Origin: an uncultured Acidobacteriota bacterium
Lineage (GTDB): Bacteria > Acidobacteriota > Terriglobia > Terriglobales > Acidobacteriaceae
Length of the DNA stretch: 59,049 nucleotides
Reading direction: 5' to 3'
Assembly: GCA_903873705.1 (NCBI GenBank)
Contig: CAIQPK010000043.1
Coordinates: forward strand, 1-59,049
Of the stretch, positions 26,480 to 34,024 are shown in pieces. Made by a program: the position numbers and the translations under genes. Position 1 is the stretch's first letter, and each line of letters starts with the position of its first letter. The notes beneath the pieces were generated by a model. That model did not search any database. It was given only the letters and a program-made list of their open reading frames with translations, and was not told the origin of the DNA.

Positions 26480-27154
26480 ATGGCAATGAGCGAACTGGCT
26501 AGCGCGATCGCAATACCGGCAGAAGAGGCGACCCTTGTGGCTGCGCTCCAGGCCGGGTCCGAGCAGGCTTTTGACCTGCTGATTGCCCAGTACAGCCATC
26601 AGGTTTATTCCATCATTGCGCGAAGTCTGCGCGACCCGGCCGATGCCGCCGACGTCACCCAGGAAGTTTTCGTGAAGGTGTTTCGGCATATCGGAAGCTT
26701 CCACGGCGATGCCAGCCTGCGGACGTGGATCTACCGCATCGCCCTGCACGAGGCTTCCAACCAGCGCCGCTGGTGGTCGCGGCACAAGAAGCAGGAGCTG
26801 ACCATCGACGCGCAGCACGAAAACGAGGACGGCGAGAGCCTGTGCCTCGGCGACACGCTGGCCGCAACGACCCACTCTCCGCTCGAATGCGCGTGCCAGA
26901 GCGAGGCGAGTGAACGGATTACCGAGGCGCTGCGTACTATCCCTGAGGCGTTTCGGACCGTGGTCGTACTGCGCGAGATTGAAGGCTTTGGATACGAAGA
27001 GATTGCAGAGATGCTGAACGTGAACCTGGGCACGGTGAAGAGCCGGCTGACCCGCGGACGGGCTGCTCTCCGTGAGGCCCTGCGACCGACCGCAACAGCA
27101 CAAAGCCGCTGCCGGTCAGTGAAGCTGGGGCTGGTTGAAGAGGTATGGCGATGA
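26480..27154 (+). CDS. ECF RNA polymerase sigma factor (RpoE type)
   Basis: Extracytoplasmic-function sigma-70 factor of 224 aa. Region 2 is AFDLLIAQYSHQVYSIIARS with the -10-reading helix DVTQEVFVKVFRHIGSFHGD and ASLRTWIYRIALHEASNQRR. A linker of about 40 residues follows, then region 4: ALRTIPEAFRTVVVLREIEG and YEEIAEMLNVNLGTVKSRLT. It lacks extra C-terminal sensor domains. The downstream zinc anti-sigma gene overlaps its 3' end, so the pair is co-transcribed and coupled. A candidate autoregulatory promoter lies at 26271. Confidence 0.93.
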   Translation: MAMSELASAIAIPAEEATLVAALQAGSEQAFDLLIAQYSHQVYSIIARSLRDPADAADVTQEVFVKVFRHIGSFHGDASLRTWIYRIALHEASNQRRWWSRHKKQELTIDAQHENEDGESLCLGDTLAATTHSPLECACQSEASERITEALRTIPEAFRTVVVLREIEGFGYEEIAEMLNVNLGTVKSRLTRGRAALREALRPTATAQSRCRSVKLGLVEEVWR

Positions 27155-27897
27155 GCCTGGCGACGATCCTGGGGAGGGGAAAGCCAATGATGCCGAAGGG
27201 ATGTAAGAGCGTGCGCGACGAGTTTTCGCCCTATCTCGATGGCGAAATGAGCGGCGTGACCATGCATTCGATGGCAGCCCATTTGGAGAGCTGCGCCGAC
27301 TGTGCCGAGGAGTTTGCGGCATGGCGAGATATTCAGCAGTCGCTGGCGTCGCTGGGACCGGCGAAAGCTCCGGCGCGGCTGCAGGCCCGGTTGCGTGCTG
27401 TCCTGTCTGAGGAACGCGAGCAAGGCACACATCTGCCTTGGAATGAGCGTTTGGCACGGACGTGGCGGAGTTCGCTGGCACCTCTGGCTTTACGGATTGC
27501 GACCGGAACTGTGGCGACACTGCTGCTGATCGGGACAACCGGCTTCCTGGTCACCATGGTGGGTGCTCCCGCAGAGGTTCAGGCGAACGACGAGCCACTG
27601 GGTGCGATGACCGCGCCTCACTATCTGTACTCCTCGGTGCCGCCGCAGCCGATCCAGTTCGGGCGCGAAGTTCCGATCCTGGTGGAAGCCATGGTCAACG
27701 CCGAAGGCGAAGTTTACGACTACACGATCCTTTCGGGGCCGACCGATGCGAGCGTTGAGCGCCGGTTGCAGGCCAACCTGCTGGCCAGCGTTTTCCAGCC
27801 GGCGACCGTGTTTGGGCTCCCGGTGCAGGGCCACGTCGTGATGACGTACACAGGCGTTTCGGTGGCCGCCACGGTGACGGCGAGCAGCAGCCTCTAA
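27151..27897 (+). CDS. Zinc (zf-HC2) anti-sigma factor with TonB-C-like periplasmic domain
   Basis: Membrane-bound anti-sigma factor of about 248 aa. The cytoplasmic ZAS domain has Cys18 and then HLESCADC (His44, Cys48, Cys51), the zinc ligands. One transmembrane helix follows near residues 115-138 (RIATGTVATLLLIGTTGFLV). The periplasmic part (GREVPILVEAMVNAEGEVYD, YTILSGPTDASVERRLQANL, VFGLPVQGHVVMTYTGVSV) resembles a TonB C-terminal domain, which is unusual for an anti-sigma factor. ATG 27151 has AAGAGG 8 nt upstream; ATG 27145 and ATG 27187 (GGAGGGG upstream) are alternatives. It controls the adjacent ECF sigma factor by inference. Confidence 0.85.
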   Translation: MSLATILGRGKPMMPKGCKSVRDEFSPYLDGEMSGVTMHSMAAHLESCADCAEEFAAWRDIQQSLASLGPAKAPARLQARLRAVLSEEREQGTHLPWNERLARTWRSSLAPLALRIATGTVATLLLIGTTGFLVTMVGAPAEVQANDEPLGAMTAPHYLYSSVPPQPIQFGREVPILVEAMVNAEGEVYDYTILSGPTDASVERRLQANLLASVFQPATVFGLPVQGHVVMTYTGVSVAATVTASSSL

Positions 27898-28000
27898 ATC
27901 GCGTAAAAAACACCACATTGCGCACGCCGCCCGGCTTCCATAGACTTGGCGGGTGCGTCGAATCTTTATTGTGACTTCCTCCTCCCCTGCCCTGTCGTTC

Positions 28001-29788
28001 ATGTTGAAGCGGAGCGCCGTTGCCAGCGCTCTGGCTGTTGTATTTTTTTGCGCGGCCGTGCCCGCCCAGGAGTCGAGTTCATCGTCTTCCTCCGGGACGC
28101 CACCCCAGGCAACGGAGGGCAGCAGCGCCTCGAACTCCGGGCAGGTTGCACGTGCGCAGGTGTTGCAGGTGGAGCAGGGTGGATCGGCCGTAACGCTGGA
28201 GAGCAGCGAGGCGTTGTTTGACCTCGCAGCATCGCTGAACACCTGCGGCTACGACGCCGACCTGGAACACTCGGCGCCGGTACGCGGCGAGATTCGCAAG
28301 GAAATTCAGCAGGCCTTGCTGGAGAATGAGCCCGTACGAGACAGCCGCGACAAGCTGTGCCAGTACATCACCGAACATCATTTGCGCGACAGCGGGCGCG
28401 ACCTGGGGCAGTATGTATCGCTCGCGCTGTACCTTTCGCCGCCACCGGAGCTCACGCCAAGCGCGGACATCACGGAGCTGCCGCCGGATTCGACCGCCGT
28501 CCTGAATGTGCTGCCGTTGGTTAGGACGTTTGCAGAGCGGGTGAATCTGCACGCCCTCTGGGTGAAGCATCGACCGGAGTACGATGCGCTGCTGGCTGTG
28601 GTGCACGACCCCATGACCCGGGTGATCCTGGAAACAAATATTTACCTGCATCAACCGGTGAGTAGCTACGACGGGCGGCGGTTTCTTGTGCTGCTGGAGC
28701 CGATGCTGGCGCCGACAATGACCAATGCGCGCATTTATGCGAATGACTACATCGTGGTGACGTCGCCCAGCAATACGGAGAAAGACAATGTGCGACTAGA
28801 CCTGATCCGGCACACCTACCTGCATTACGTGGTGGAACCGATGGTATACAGCAAGGCAGCGTCGATGGACAGGCTGCTGCCGCTGTTGCGGCCAGTGCAG
28901 GAGGCGCCGCTGGAGTTCCAGTACAAGAGCGATATCGCTGCGTTGCTCTCGGAGTGCCTGATCAAGGGCATTGAGGCGCGGACGTATCTGATTGCCGAAC
29001 CGAAGCCGCTAAAGCCGCGGGGCAATCGCGAGCGAGCAGACGAGGCCGCGTATACCGAGGCGATGATGTCATACGACCGCCGTACGGAGCTGGAGCGGCA
29101 GGCGCAGATGCAGCTCGACATGCGCCAGGGATGGTCGCTGACCGGGTATTTCTTCGAAAAGCTGCAGGCCATGGAACATGAAAACGACGGCCTGCGCGAT
29201 GAGATCGGGCCGATGATTTACGGCATGGATGTGGAACGCGAACGCCATCACGACGAGCAGATTGTGTGGGCGAAAGAGGGGTCGAGCGACGTGCTGCATG
29301 GATCGCCGCGACCGCCTAGGATGCTGAGCGATCTGGACCGCGCCGAGATGGCGCTGATGAAGGGCGACAAGCAAACGGCAGAGGACCTCGCCGAAAAGTC
29401 CATGGAAGACCCCAAGGGCGATCATGGCCGGGCGCAGTATGTGCTGGCCCGGCTGGACCTGATGTCGGGCGATGCGGAAGAGGCGATGGCGGGTTTTGAA
29501 AAGACGCTGAAGGCGAGTAGCGATCCGCGCACGATGGCGTGGAGTCACATCTACCTTGGCCGGCTTTATGACACGATGCGCGAACCGCAGCGGGAGAAAG
29601 CGGTCGCCGAGTACAAGGCCGCCCTGACCGTCCGCGACGCTCAGCCGGACACCCGGGCAGCTGCGGAAAAGGGCATCAAAACACCGTTTGCGGCGCCGCA
29701 GTCGGCACCGCGAGCGGAGCCGGTGCTCGACCCTACTGGCAAAGCGCAAAAGGATGCTTACCGGCCGGATGTGCCGCAGCCGAAGTAG
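28001..29788 (+). CDS. Exported TPR-like protein, function unknown
   Basis: Predicted exported protein of about 595 aa. ATG 28001 gives signal peptide MLKRSAVASALAVVFFCAAV (then PAQ); GTG 27953 would add 16 residues. After a Ser-rich linker comes a long alpha-helical body (EALFDLAASLNTCGYDADLE, YVSLALYLSPPPELTPSADI). Residues 450-560 contain TPR-like pairs (RAEMALMKGDKQTAEDLAEK, ARLDLMSGDAEEAMAGFEKT, HIYLGRLYDTM). The conserved LNTCGYDADLE segment is familiar from acidobacterial hypothetical proteins, but no function is known. It follows the anti-sigma gene by about 100 nt and could be part of its regulon. Confidence 0.75.
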   Translation: MLKRSAVASALAVVFFCAAVPAQESSSSSSSGTPPQATEGSSASNSGQVARAQVLQVEQGGSAVTLESSEALFDLAASLNTCGYDADLEHSAPVRGEIRKEIQQALLENEPVRDSRDKLCQYITEHHLRDSGRDLGQYVSLALYLSPPPELTPSADITELPPDSTAVLNVLPLVRTFAERVNLHALWVKHRPEYDALLAVVHDPMTRVILETNIYLHQPVSSYDGRRFLVLLEPMLAPTMTNARIYANDYIVVTSPSNTEKDNVRLDLIRHTYLHYVVEPMVYSKAASMDRLLPLLRPVQEAPLEFQYKSDIAALLSECLIKGIEARTYLIAEPKPLKPRGNRERADEAAYTEAMMSYDRRTELERQAQMQLDMRQGWSLTGYFFEKLQAMEHENDGLRDEIGPMIYGMDVERERHHDEQIVWAKEGSSDVLHGSPRPPRMLSDLDRAEMALMKGDKQTAEDLAEKSMEDPKGDHGRAQYVLARLDLMSGDAEEAMAGFEKTLKASSDPRTMAWSHIYLGRLYDTMREPQREKAVAEYKAALTVRDAQPDTRAAAEKGIKTPFAAPQSAPRAEPVLDPTGKAQKDAYRPDVPQPK

Positions 29789-29850
29789 TTTGCCGTCCGT
29801 GCTTTGACGCGGCGGGTGCACCGGCGGCTAGAGTAGAGCCAGAGGATGCG

Positions 29851-30678
29851 ATGGGGACCGGACGGGGCCAGGGATCGAAGAAGAGCGGCGCGGCAGGGCG
29901 CTTTGCGCAGCTGGAAAGCCAGCTGGGGCACAGCTTCGCCCGGCCCGAGTTACTTGAGCTGGCGCTGACGCACCGGTCGTTTGCGTATGAGTCGCGCGGG
30001 GTGGACGAGCGAACGGCAACGGCAGTCCCGGGCGCGGACAATGAGCAACTGGAGTTTCTGGGCGACGCCGTTTTGGGGCTGGTGGTGGCCGGCAGCCTCT
30101 TTCGCAACTTTCCCGAGTGCAGTGAGGGCGAGCTAACCCGCCTGCGGGCCAGCCTGGTGAGCCGCAAACGTATGGCCGAGGTGGGCGCAGAGCTTGGACT
30201 GGGTGAGTTTCTTCTGCTCGGGCGGAGCGCCGAGCAGGTGGGCGGGCGAAAGAAGCCGGCCCTGCTGGCGAACGCAGCTGAGGCGGTCATCGCGGCGGTT
30301 TATCTGGATGGAGGACTAGGGGCCGCCGAATTGTTGATTGAGCGGGCGGTTGTGGAACCGGAGATGGCCGGACTGCGGCAGGCGCTCGCTGGGTCGGCGG
30401 GTGGCGCGCTCCGCGACCACAAAACGCTTTTGCAGGAGCGTGTGCAGGCTACCGGAGCGGGCAGGCTGCGCTACATCGACGCCGGACAGACTGGGCCGGC
30501 GCATCTGCGACAGTTTTCCGTCGAGGCTACGCTGGAGGGCGAAGAGGGTACCCGGGTGCTGGCGACGGCTGAGGGCGGAAGCAAGAAAGAAGCGCAGCAG
30601 CGCGCTGCCGAACTGGCCCTGGAACGCTGGAACGATGCCGCGGCAGGAGAGCGCGTGGCAGGTGAGGGTGAAGCTTGA
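29851..30678 (+). CDS. rnc: Ribonuclease III
   Basis: Dimeric double-stranded-RNA endonuclease for rRNA and mRNA processing, 275 aa (about 50 longer than E. coli RNase III). The signature NEQLEFLGDAVLG supplies Glu65, Glu68 and Asp72; the second metal-binding helix is NAAEAVIAAVYLDGG. Residues 195-265 are the dsRNA-binding domain (DHKTLLQERVQATGAGRLRY, then EGGSKKEAQQRAAELALERW). Insertions at 50-62 and near 190 explain the length. The next gene, lepB, starts at TTG overlapping the stop (TTGA), implying coupling. Confidence 0.96.
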   Translation: MGTGRGQGSKKSGAAGRFAQLESQLGHSFARPELLELALTHRSFAYESRGVDERTATAVPGADNEQLEFLGDAVLGLVVAGSLFRNFPECSEGELTRLRASLVSRKRMAEVGAELGLGEFLLLGRSAEQVGGRKKPALLANAAEAVIAAVYLDGGLGAAELLIERAVVEPEMAGLRQALAGSAGGALRDHKTLLQERVQATGAGRLRYIDAGQTGPAHLRQFSVEATLEGEEGTRVLATAEGGSKKEAQQRAAELALERWNDAAAGERVAGEGEA

Positions 30679-31454
30679 GCGAGTCGCTCGACCAGGTTCG
30701 AACGGACGGTGAACAGCTGCAGGCTGCAGAGGACCGGGGTGTGCCGGGAGCGCTGGCACCGGGGGAAGAAGCGCTGCGCCGCGAGGACGTGCTGGGGGCG
30801 CTGCAATCGCTGATGGTAGTGGTCGTGGTAGCGACGTTTATCGTGACGTTCCTGGTGCAGCCGTTCCGGATTCCCTCGGAGTCGATGGATCCGACGCTGC
30901 GGGTGGGGGATTTTCTGCTGATGAACAAGCAGGCGTTCGCTGAACGCGGGCCGCTGGACTTCCTGATGCCGCCAACGGCTATCAAGCGGGGAGACATGAT
31001 GGTCTTCCACTATCCCCTGAACCCCGAAGTCGATTTCGTAAAGCGCGTGGTTGGCCTGCCCGGGGACCGCCTGAAGCTGCACGATGGCAAGGTGTATGTG
31101 AATGGCAAAGCGGTGGACGAGCCCTACGCCTACTTCACGCTGGCTATTCCGGATACGTTTCGGGATGACTTTCCGGTAATACGGAGCATGGACCAGAACA
31201 TCGATCCGGCCTGGTGGAGCGCGCTGCGCCGCAATGTGCGCGAGGGCGAACTTTACGTTCCGGCCGGCCGCTATTTCGTGATGGGCGACAATCGCAACGA
31301 CAGCGAGGACAGCCGTTACTGGGGTTTCGTGACGCGGGCTGCAGTGGTGGGCCGCCCGATGCTGGTTTATTTTTCAGTGGGCCGCGAGCACGACTCGATG
31401 ACCCTCCGGGAGCGGGCGGCGAGGGTGTTCAGAAGCGCGCGCCTGGTGAAGTAG
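30675..31454 (+). CDS. lepB: Signal peptidase I (first copy)
   Basis: Membrane serine/lysine protease that removes signal peptides from Sec and Tat substrates, 259 aa. A 42-residue cytosolic tail precedes one transmembrane helix (LMVVVVVATFIVTFLVQPF). Box B is RIPSESMDPTL with nucleophile Ser70, box D DFVKRVVGLPGD has general-base Lys123, and box E is VMGDNRNDSEDSRYWGFV. The start is TTG 30675, overlapping the rnc stop; GGTGAGGGTG precedes it. A second lepB lies 90 nt downstream in the same orientation. Confidence 0.95.
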   Translation: MSESLDQVRTDGEQLQAAEDRGVPGALAPGEEALRREDVLGALQSLMVVVVVATFIVTFLVQPFRIPSESMDPTLRVGDFLLMNKQAFAERGPLDFLMPPTAIKRGDMMVFHYPLNPEVDFVKRVVGLPGDRLKLHDGKVYVNGKAVDEPYAYFTLAIPDTFRDDFPVIRSMDQNIDPAWWSALRRNVREGELYVPAGRYFVMGDNRNDSEDSRYWGFVTRAAVVGRPMLVYFSVGREHDSMTLRERAARVFRSARLVK

Positions 31455-31544
31455 GCCGGTTGGGCAAGTTGACAGGAAAGACTTTCAGCGGTCCGGTGTC
31501 GCCGCGATACACTGACAGGGTTATCCCAGCAGGAGACTCAGGAC

Positions 31545-32387
31545 TTGACCAACAGCGCAGAGGACATCGTGGCGAAACCGGAAACCGCAGAACCTTATCG
31601 CGACGTGACGGGACGCGTGATTCGAGCCGGTGAACCGCAGGAGACGCCGCTGGAAGCGCTGGCTTCGATCTGCACGGTGATCGTGATGGCGCTGTTTGCG
31701 TTCGCGTTCATTGGGCAAAACTTTGAGATTCCTTCAGCCTCCATGCAGGACACGCTGCTGATAGGCGACCACCTGCTGGTGGACCGCGTCACCCTTTCGC
31801 CGAAGACAAGCTGGGCGCCTTTTGTGCACTATCGCCCCGTGCAGCGCGGCGACATCATTGTGTTCCTGAAGCCCAACCCTGAGGCGCCGGACCTGATCCT
31901 GGTGAAGCGCGTGATCGGCGTTCCGGGAGACAAGATTCATTTGCGGCATGGCGTGGTTTACCTGAACGGTGTGGCGCAGGATGAGCCCTACCAGCTGCCA
32001 CCGCGCAATGATGGCAATCCGCAACATGCCTACGATCCTTACCGCGATGACTTCCCCGCTATCACCCCCAGCGAAGGCCAACAGCTGACCGAGGTATGGC
32101 GGCAGGAACTGCCGACCGCGATCAAGGGCGAAGACCTGGTGGTTCCTGAGGGCAAGGTTTTTGCCATGGGCGACAACCGGACCGAGAGTCTGGACGGCCG
32201 TTACTGGGGCTTTGTGCCGCAGGAAAACATCATGGGCCGGCCGATGTTCGTCTACTGGTCGTTCAAGACGCCGGCCGACCAGGAAGACAAGACCGCAATG
32301 GGCGACCGTATCAGCTTCATGTTCCACGTGCTGATCCACATCTTCGACGGCACGCGCTGGTCGCGGACGCTGCACGTGATCCGGTAA
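31545..32387 (+). CDS. lepB: Signal peptidase I (second copy)
   Basis: Second type I signal peptidase, 280 aa, from TTG 31545 with GGAG about 10 nt upstream. Catalytic features are complete: PSASMQDTL (Ser66), LVKRVIGVPGDKIHL (Lys121) and FAMGDNRTESLDGRYWGFV. After the last box it has an extra C-terminal segment (YWSFKTPADQEDKTAMGDRI, then FMFHVLIHIFDGTRWSRTLH) that may be a second membrane-associated helix. It differs enough from the first copy in the linker between boxes (inserts such as PRNDGNPQHAYDPYRDDFP) to suggest different substrate choice rather than a recent duplication. Confidence 0.94.
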   Translation: MTNSAEDIVAKPETAEPYRDVTGRVIRAGEPQETPLEALASICTVIVMALFAFAFIGQNFEIPSASMQDTLLIGDHLLVDRVTLSPKTSWAPFVHYRPVQRGDIIVFLKPNPEAPDLILVKRVIGVPGDKIHLRHGVVYLNGVAQDEPYQLPPRNDGNPQHAYDPYRDDFPAITPSEGQQLTEVWRQELPTAIKGEDLVVPEGKVFAMGDNRTESLDGRYWGFVPQENIMGRPMFVYWSFKTPADQEDKTAMGDRISFMFHVLIHIFDGTRWSRTLHVIR

Positions 32388-32393
32388 CGGACG

Positions 32394-34022
32394 ATGACTG
32401 ACCTGGATCAGAGCCCGTTGGAACGGGAGCGTCGCCGCAAGCACATGGGGCGCTGGATCTGGATACTGACGGGCGTGCTGGTGGTGCTGATTCTGGTACT
32501 GACTCCGCCGCTGGTGAACGTGAATCGCCTTCGGTTACGGATTGCCGCCAACATGAGCCGCAGCCTGGGACGGCCCGTCCACCTGGACAACGTAACGCTC
32601 AATCTGTTGCCGGTGCCCGGTTTCACGCTGGAAAACCTGGTGGTGAGTGAAGACCCGAGTTTCGGCTCGGAGCCGGTGATTCGCGCCAACATTGTGAAGG
32701 CGACGGTGCGGGTCAGTTCCCTGTGGCGGCGGCAGGTGGAGTTCGCCACCATCAGCTTTGAAGATCCCAGTGTCAACCTCGTTCGACGTGCCGATGGACG
32801 CTGGAATATCGAAACCATCCTGCTGCATGCGGCCCAGGAAGATGCCGCGCCGACGGCGCAGGCCAAGCCCGGGAGCGCGCCGCGGTTCCCGTACATCGAA
32901 GCAACGGCTGCCCGCGTCAACGTCAAGATGGGCCTGGAGAAATTGCCTCTGGCGCTGACGGAGACCGACTTTGCCCTGTGGCTGCCTTCCCCGCAGCAGT
33001 GGCGGGTGCGGATGGAAGGCCGCGCGGTGCGCACCGATACCGGCACGTCCGACACGGGCGAGTTGAGCCTGGAAGGAACGCTGGAGCGCGCGGCACGTGT
33101 GGAAGAGGTGCCGATCGACTTGACAGCAGTGTGGAAGAACGCGCCCCTGGGCGAGTCAACCCGTCTAGTGATGGGAAATGATGCGCTGTGGCGCGGCAGT
33201 ATCGACGCAACGGCGAGCCTGAAGGGAACGCTGGGTGACGCGGTGCTGAACAGTTCCCTGCGGGTGAGCAATCTGCGGCGATCTGAGTTCGTCCCGGTGA
33301 AGACGCTGGATGTGAACATGGCGTGCACAGGACACCTTGCCGTAACGGTGGCTGTGCTCCGCGAGCCGGTGTGCACGGTGGCACCGGCGCCCGTGAGCCG
33401 AATGGGCTTTGGCAGCAACGACGAGGCAGCGGGCACGGTGACGGTGTCTGCGGCGAAGGTCGATCTGACGGGATTGAAGGCGTCGGGGCTGAAGTTGGCT
33501 ACGCCAGGCGTGTCGCTGGCGTGGGCGATGGACGTGGCGCGGCTCTGGTCGCAGCGGACGCCGCCGGATGAGGTCCCGAAGGGCACGGCGGTGGGGAGCT
33601 TGGCACGCAGCGACAGCGACGGCAGCTGGCAGGGCGAGTTGAAGGGAACGATAGCGATGCGCTCATTGGACGACAAGGGTGAGGCAGTCGAGAAAGCGTT
33701 TTCTGTCGCCGGAGCGGGATCGGGAGTGGCCCTGGCGCCGTTCAATCTAACGTTCGCTGAGAAGACCCCGCTGCTGTTGAGCGGCACGGTTGACACGCAG
33801 AGGCTGACATTTCGCATCAGCGGGACGGGGACGCCGCATCAAGTCACATTCCTGAGCTGGGCGATGCCCGCGCTGGCGGACGGGTTCGACCCGCCCATCA
33901 ACGCCTCGCCGGCCGGCCCGATGAAAGTGGACGTGAGCTGCACGCGAACGTGGGGACAGCCGCAGACGTGCGTTGCCGGCAAAGTGGCCGAAACGCCCAA
34001 GCCGCGAAGACGGCGCCATTAG
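32394..34022 (+). CDS. AsmA-family envelope protein
   Basis: Membrane-anchored periplasmic protein of 542 aa related to AsmA and the repeating-beta-groove lipid-transfer proteins. A short cytosolic segment is followed by one helix (WIWILTGVLVVLILVLTPPL), then the AsmA N-terminal motif SLGRPVHLDNVTLNLLPVPG FTLENLVV (split here) and VEFATISFEDPSVNLVRRAD GRWNIETIL. The remainder is beta-rich. It is 6 nt downstream of lepB2, so it closes the rnc-lepB-lepB2 operon. Role in outer-membrane lipid or protein biogenesis is by family; 3' end lies 2 nt from a convergent gene. Confidence 0.88.
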   Translation: MTDLDQSPLERERRRKHMGRWIWILTGVLVVLILVLTPPLVNVNRLRLRIAANMSRSLGRPVHLDNVTLNLLPVPGFTLENLVVSEDPSFGSEPVIRANIVKATVRVSSLWRRQVEFATISFEDPSVNLVRRADGRWNIETILLHAAQEDAAPTAQAKPGSAPRFPYIEATAARVNVKMGLEKLPLALTETDFALWLPSPQQWRVRMEGRAVRTDTGTSDTGELSLEGTLERAARVEEVPIDLTAVWKNAPLGESTRLVMGNDALWRGSIDATASLKGTLGDAVLNSSLRVSNLRRSEFVPVKTLDVNMACTGHLAVTVAVLREPVCTVAPAPVSRMGFGSNDEAAGTVTVSAAKVDLTGLKASGLKLATPGVSLAWAMDVARLWSQRTPPDEVPKGTAVGSLARSDSDGSWQGELKGTIAMRSLDDKGEAVEKAFSVAGAGSGVALAPFNLTFAEKTPLLLSGTVDTQRLTFRISGTGTPHQVTFLSWAMPALADGFDPPINASPAGPMKVDVSCTRTWGQPQTCVAGKVAETPKPRRRRH

Positions 34023-34024
34023 CT

